Of a stretch of DNA of 49,344 bases, positions 45,837 to 49,344 are shown in pieces. The stretch comes from Cryomorphaceae bacterium (lineage in GTDB: Bacteria; Bacteroidota; Bacteroidia; Flavobacteriales; Crocinitomicaceae). Where the stretch lies: NCBI GenBank assembly GCA_021298235.1, contig JAJTDX010000042.1, forward strand, positions 1-49,344, given 5' to 3'. The position numbers and the translations under genes are program-made. Below the pieces are notes generated by a model, which did no database searches, was not told the DNA's origin, and saw only the letters and a program-made list of their open reading frames with translations. Positions within the stretch are counted from its first letter, which is position 1, and each line of letters opens with the position of its first letter.

Positions 45837-46973
45837 ATGATGCAAGTGAATTTCAACAATCTGTTATTGCAACTTTTCGTCATTCTTTATCTATCCCTTC
45901 ATGCTTCAGCTCAAGAAAACTGCACAAATATGTTGGACGATGATAACGATGGATTGGTGGATTTTAACGATCATATAGATTGCCATTGCAGTAACATTAC
46001 AGCAGAAACGTTTGAGAATTCTTTTCTACCCAATCCGTCCTTTGAAGAATACAGTTGTCTGCCCACTGATTTTACGCAGTTGGCTCTGGGAACGGATGGG
46101 ATTTTTTGTACGGATGGTTGGCAGGCAGGGACCTTAGGTTCATCAGATTATTTTATCAATTTGCCGGGTGCTTTTTGGCCAAATATACCAACACCTTTGA
46201 GTGATGGAAATGCGGCTGCCGGGTTTTTCGTTATCAACAACCCCGATGTTATTGGTTTTGATGGGAACATACTTGACGGCATTTATATGGAATATTTGAA
46301 AACTTGTTTGACTCAACCCTTACAACCCGGAAATTCATATAACCTACAATTGAACTTGATTGGAATAGGAATGTCATCATTTGGAAATGCGCTATCCAAC
46401 ATTTGGTTTGGACCAGTAGATATTACCCTTTTCGGCAGCTCTATTTGCACGCAATCGGCTGTTCAAACTGCTTCTTGTCCTACTGTCTCTGCAGATTGGG
46501 TTGAACTTGGTCATGCCTCCTTTCAGGCAGATGGAACCTGGCAAACACTCAACATACAATTCACCGCTTTACAATCAATTCAATCAGTCATGATTGGTGG
46601 TCCGTGTGTGCCACCTGATGATTTTACATTCACAGAAGCAAATGGTGAGACCTTTGAACCCTATTTTGTGTTGGATAATGCAGGGCTTGAGGCAATAAAT
46701 ACCGAGGAATGTTTCGATTTAGTGATCCCAAATGTCATTTCACCCAATCAAGACGGAATCAATGATTTGTTTAAAATTGACAATCTACCCGTAAAAACCG
46801 AACTTATAATTCTGAATCGGTGGGGTTTAGAGGTATTCTATTCTGACAGCTATCAGAACAACTGGGATGGACGAGATAAGTCGGGTAAATTGCTTTCGGA
46901 TGGGGTTTACACGTACAAACTCAAAACTTCTGCAAACAATTTACTTCATGGATTTATACATGTAGTGAGGTAA
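45837..46973 (+). CDS. Secreted protein with gliding-motility (T9SS type B) tail
   Basis: 378 residues from ATG 45837 (a second ATG follows at once). A signal peptide (LLLQLFVILYLSLHASAQ) is followed by ENCTNMLDDDNDGLVDFND, a short Asp-rich calcium-binding-like motif often seen at the N-terminus of such proteins. The middle (about 60-285) has no domain I can name. The last 85 residues (VIPNVISPNQDGINDLFKI ... LIILNRWGLEVFYSD ... WDGRDKSGKLLSDGVYTYKL) are the gliding-motility-associated C-terminal domain. It is exported by the type IX system; its function is unknown. Confidence 0.88.
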   Translation: MMQVNFNNLLLQLFVILYLSLHASAQENCTNMLDDDNDGLVDFNDHIDCHCSNITAETFENSFLPNPSFEEYSCLPTDFTQLALGTDGIFCTDGWQAGTLGSSDYFINLPGAFWPNIPTPLSDGNAAAGFFVINNPDVIGFDGNILDGIYMEYLKTCLTQPLQPGNSYNLQLNLIGIGMSSFGNALSNIWFGPVDITLFGSSICTQSAVQTASCPTVSADWVELGHASFQADGTWQTLNIQFTALQSIQSVMIGGPCVPPDDFTFTEANGETFEPYFVLDNAGLEAINTEECFDLVIPNVISPNQDGINDLFKIDNLPVKTELIILNRWGLEVFYSDSYQNNWDGRDKSGKLLSDGVYTYKLKTSANNLLHGFIHVVR

Positions 46974-47030
46974 GTTTATTTAAGCTTCGAAAATAAGGTT
47001 TGAATTTTCGGGACATCCCCACCATAATGA

Positions 47031-47072
47031 AGAAAAGCGCAATTGAGAAAGTGAGGTTGCTTTTTCTTTTTC
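47031..47072 (+). terminator. Terminator-like hairpin with T-rich tail
   Basis: GAAAAGCGCAA and TTGCTTTTTC form an imperfect stem, followed by TTTTTC. It resembles the hairpin at 45501-45540 in both arms and tail and lies 57 bases after the preceding gene. Confidence 0.45.
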
Positions 47073-47109
47073 CTATACTATATTTCTCACTCATTTCTAA
47101 AAAACCACC

Positions 47110-48102
47110 CTACCCCTTCAAAAATCCCTTTGCTAAAAGCAATTGAGCAATTTGTACGGCGTTGGTGGCTGCACCTTTTCTCAAATTATCCGCAACGATC
47201 CACATGTTTAAGGTGTTCGGTTGTGTTTCGTCTCTGCGGATGCGCCCAACAAACACATCGTCTTTTCCTTCGGCGTATTTCGGCATAGGATATTCGAATG
47301 CCGAAGTATTGTCTTGTAGCGTGATGCCTTTTTGTTCTGTAAGTAAGGTGCGTACTTCCGAAAGATCAAATTCTTTTTCGAATTCCACATTCACAGCCTC
47401 GGAATGCCCTCCAACCACAGGTACGCGGACAGCTGTCGCAGTAACCTTAATATTTGGATTCAAAATCTTTTTGGTTTCATTGGTGAGCTTCATTTCTTCT
47501 TTGGTATAGCCGTTCTCCAGAAACGAATCGCATTGAGGAATGCAATTTTTGTCGATCGGATAATGGTAAGCCATTTCTCCTTCGATGCCGTTGCGCTCAT
47601 TTTCCATTTGCTGCACTGCCTTCACACCGGTTCCTGTAATGGATTGATAGGTTGAAACGATTACCCTCTTGATTGTGTATGCCCGATGCAAAGGAGCTAG
47701 AGCAAGAAGCAGCTGTATTGTGCTGCAATTGGGATTGGCAATGATCTTATCTTCCGCAGTTAAAACTTCTCCGTTGATTTCTGGAACAACAAGTTTTTTG
47801 GAAGGGTCCATTCGCCATGCAGATGAATTATCTATAACAGTCGTTCCCACTTCAGCGAATTTTGGAGCCCATTCGAGAGAGGTCTCTCCTCCTGCAGAGA
47901 AAATCGCAAGGTCAGGCCGCATTTCAATAGCTGTCGCTAGTCCTACAACTGCGTAGGATTTTCCTTCGTAAGACACATAACTGCCTACAGATCGTTCAGA
48001 TGCAACGGGAATTAGTTCGGAAATCGGAAAATTCTGTTCGCTTAACACTTTGAGCATAACATTGCCCACCATTCCTGTGGCTCCTACTACTGCAACTTTC
48101 AT
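47110..48102 (-). CDS. asd: Aspartate-semialdehyde dehydrogenase
   Basis: Reduces aspartyl phosphate to the semialdehyde with NADPH, on the path to lysine, threonine, methionine and diaminopimelate. The 330 residues have the usual length. The NADP-binding motif GATGMVG is at residues 7-13. The catalytic cysteine is Cys126 in NPNCSTIQ, Gln153 lies in YQSITGTG, and the catalytic His233 in VGGHSEAV follows the substrate-binding RVPV. It is a single gene, divergent from the lamin-tail gene. Methionine made through this step feeds metK. Confidence 0.97.
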   Translation of the reverse strand: MKVAVVGATGMVGNVMLKVLSEQNFPISELIPVASERSVGSYVSYEGKSYAVVGLATAIEMRPDLAIFSAGGETSLEWAPKFAEVGTTVIDNSSAWRMDPSKKLVVPEINGEVLTAEDKIIANPNCSTIQLLLALAPLHRAYTIKRVIVSTYQSITGTGVKAVQQMENERNGIEGEMAYHYPIDKNCIPQCDSFLENGYTKEEMKLTNETKKILNPNIKVTATAVRVPVVGGHSEAVNVEFEKEFDLSEVRTLLTEQKGITLQDNTSAFEYPMPKYAEGKDDVFVGRIRRDETQPNTLNMWIVADNLRKGAATNAVQIAQLLLAKGFLKG

Positions 48103-48128
48103 CGTAAATTAGTTTTATCGGCGAGTTT

Positions 48129-48145
48129 CAAAATTAGTATATTTA
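48129..48145. promoter_or_regulatory. Back-to-back -7 elements for asd and the lamin-tail gene
   Basis: TAATTTTG on the minus strand (48136-48129) fits TAnnTTTG and lies 26 bases ahead of the asd ATG. TATATTTA on the plus strand (48138-48145) is one base off consensus and 19 bases ahead of the ATG at 48165. The two elements are separated by a single base. Confidence 0.45.
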
Positions 48146-48164
48146 TCAGCAAGTAAATTTTACA

Positions 48165-49344
48165 ATGAAATACTTTTTTACTGCAGTATTTTTCTTGTTT
48201 CTTTTTGTCGTTACCGGTCAGGTCAATGAAGAGTTTAGTGATGGAAATTTCACTGCAAATCCCTCATGGATCGGTGATGACAGTGTTTTCACCGTGGTCA
48301 GTGTTTCCGGGGATTTTCGCCTTCGCTCCAACAAACTTATTCCCAGTTCAAGTTATTATCTCAGCACTCCATCTTTATTGGCAACAGACACGCAATGGGA
48401 GTTCTATTTGAATTTGCAGTTCAATACCTCGAGCGCGAATTATGTCGATGTTTATCTTACCTCTAACCAATCAAATCTTTTGAGTGGATCTTTATCGGGA
48501 TATTTCGTTCGAATTGGTGGTACGACTGATGAGGTAAGCTTGTACAGAATGCAGTCGGGTGTTCCGACCGAGATCATTGATGGTATCGATGGGCTCACCA
48601 ATGTTTCAAACAATCAACTCAAAATTAAAGTTACCTGTTCTCCACTTGGGGAATGGATTCTCAAGACGGACAATACTGGCACAGGAACAAGTTATTCGAC
48701 CCAGGGTCAGATTACAGACAATACGTTGACCAGCAGTGCTTATTTTGGTATTGCAATTACTCATTCTACGGCGAGTTTTATTCAAAAACATTTTCTCGAC
48801 AGCTTGTATATTGGCCCGATCATTTACGATACTGCACCTCCTGTTCTTGTATCAGCAACAGCAACTTCATCCACAATGTTTGATGTATTGTTCGATGAGC
48901 CTGTGGGAATCCCATCGGCGCAGACACTTTCGAATTACACATTAAGTTCAGGATTGAATATACAGTCGCTGAGTGTTGATGGTGTGAATCAGTCCTTGGT
49001 TCACGGAGTTTTAGCACCTTCAACACCATTCATGAATGGATCGTTATACACCCTTACAACCAATGGAGTAGCAGATGTTTCCGGGAATTCCTCAACTGTT
49101 CAGTCGGTGAACTTCTCATATCTGGTAGCTGAGAATCCACTTCCCGGAGATGTGGTGATCAATGAATTTATGGCTGACCCCAGTCCATCCGTAGGACAGC
49201 CTGAATTTGAGTATGTAGAAATTTTTAACCGAAGTTCGAAGTATTTTAACCTGGCTTCTTGGAAGATTACCGACGGTGCTTCCAATGGCACCATTCAGTC
49301 GGATTGGCTTTATCCTGGAGCTTATAAAGTCTTGTGCACCAGTG
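48165..49344 (+). CDS. Secreted lamin-tail-domain protein (3' end beyond window)
   Basis: Open from ATG 48165 to the end of the window, 393 codons visible. It has a signal peptide (FFTAVFFLFLFVVTGQ). The first 210 residues (NEEFSDGNFTANPSWIGDDS onward) look like a lectin-type jelly-roll domain common in Bacteroidota surface proteins. A bacterial Ig-like domain follows (PPVLVSATATSSTMFDVLFDEPV). Then a lamin-tail domain begins (GDVVINEFMADPSPSVGQPE, then EYVEIFNRSSKYFNLASWKI). Such proteins usually contain more lamin-tail or Ig-like domains and a T9SS tail, so the gene probably continues for 1 kb or more. Confidence 0.85.
   Translation, partial: MKYFFTAVFFLFLFVVTGQVNEEFSDGNFTANPSWIGDDSVFTVVSVSGDFRLRSNKLIPSSSYYLSTPSLLATDTQWEFYLNLQFNTSSANYVDVYLTSNQSNLLSGSLSGYFVRIGGTTDEVSLYRMQSGVPTEIIDGIDGLTNVSNNQLKIKVTCSPLGEWILKTDNTGTGTSYSTQGQITDNTLTSSAYFGIAITHSTASFIQKHFLDSLYIGPIIYDTAPPVLVSATATSSTMFDVLFDEPVGIPSAQTLSNYTLSSGLNIQSLSVDGVNQSLVHGVLAPSTPFMNGSLYTLTTNGVADVSGNSSTVQSVNFSYLVAENPLPGDVVINEFMADPSPSVGQPEFEYVEIFNRSSKYFNLASWKITDGASNGTIQSDWLYPGAYKVLCTS

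Overview
The window looks like a piece of a Bacteroidota chromosome, probably of the order Flavobacteriales. The evidence is the set of very long secreted proteins with type IX secretion (T9SS) sorting tails of both the 'Por' (type A) and gliding-motility (type B) kinds, SprB repeats, a GLPGLI protein, an IPExxxVDY protein, SusC/TonB-type receptors, and promoters of the Bacteroidota form TTG-N19-TAnnTTTG. GC content is moderate. No rRNA, CRISPR array or insertion sequence was seen.

Layout. (1) 1-4.4 kb is accessory DNA: a cut-off SNF2-type helicase with its overlapping XRE regulator, two small unknown genes, a MerR-like regulator, a 46-codon ORF and a large serine recombinase. The end of the recombinase reads backwards through the terminator and 3' half of a tRNA(CAU) gene, so this looks like the boundary of an integrated island. 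(2) 4.43-4.82 kb is an array of four 95-bp repeats. Each copy carries the first 12 bases of the neighbouring tRNA plus a perfect or near-perfect complement of them. A consensus promoter upstream should transcribe array and tRNA together. (3) 4.9-16.7 kb holds heme A synthase, a Rossmann-fold protein, a PKD adhesin, an SBBP beta-propeller protein, pyruvate kinase with its IPExxxVDY partner, a membrane-anchored DNA/RNA nuclease and a radical SAM/SPASM enzyme. (4) 16.8-24.98 kb holds a disrupted DUF5686-type outer-membrane gene, a disrupted glycine dehydrogenase (gcvP), a cupin, a secreted BNR protein and a SpoIIE-type phosphatase. (5) 25-36.8 kb holds a large BNR/VPS10-like protein, a periplasmic protein, metK and a roughly 2,140-codon SprB-repeat gene interrupted by a frameshift and an in-frame stop. 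(6) 36.9-45 kb holds a three-gene probable metal-uptake operon, a NifU-like Fe-S protein, an outer-membrane barrel/GLPGLI pair and a lipoprotein. (7) 45.1-45.8 kb holds initiator tRNA-fMet, flanked by a 5' half-copy upstream on the same predicted transcript and a 3' fragment downstream. (8) 45.8-49.3 kb holds another T9SS cargo protein, aspartate-semialdehyde dehydrogenase and a lamin-tail-domain protein that runs off the end.

The main unusual points are these. Both CAU-anticodon tRNA genes have broken or repeated copies of their own 5' ends placed between promoter and tRNA, together with GC-rich palindromes. A recombinase abuts one of these loci. Three long genes carry disabling lesions that are either real decay or assembly error. 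The 95-bp array is the best candidate for something undescribed, because its arms can pair with the 5' acceptor strand of the tRNA more stably than the tRNA's own 3' strand.
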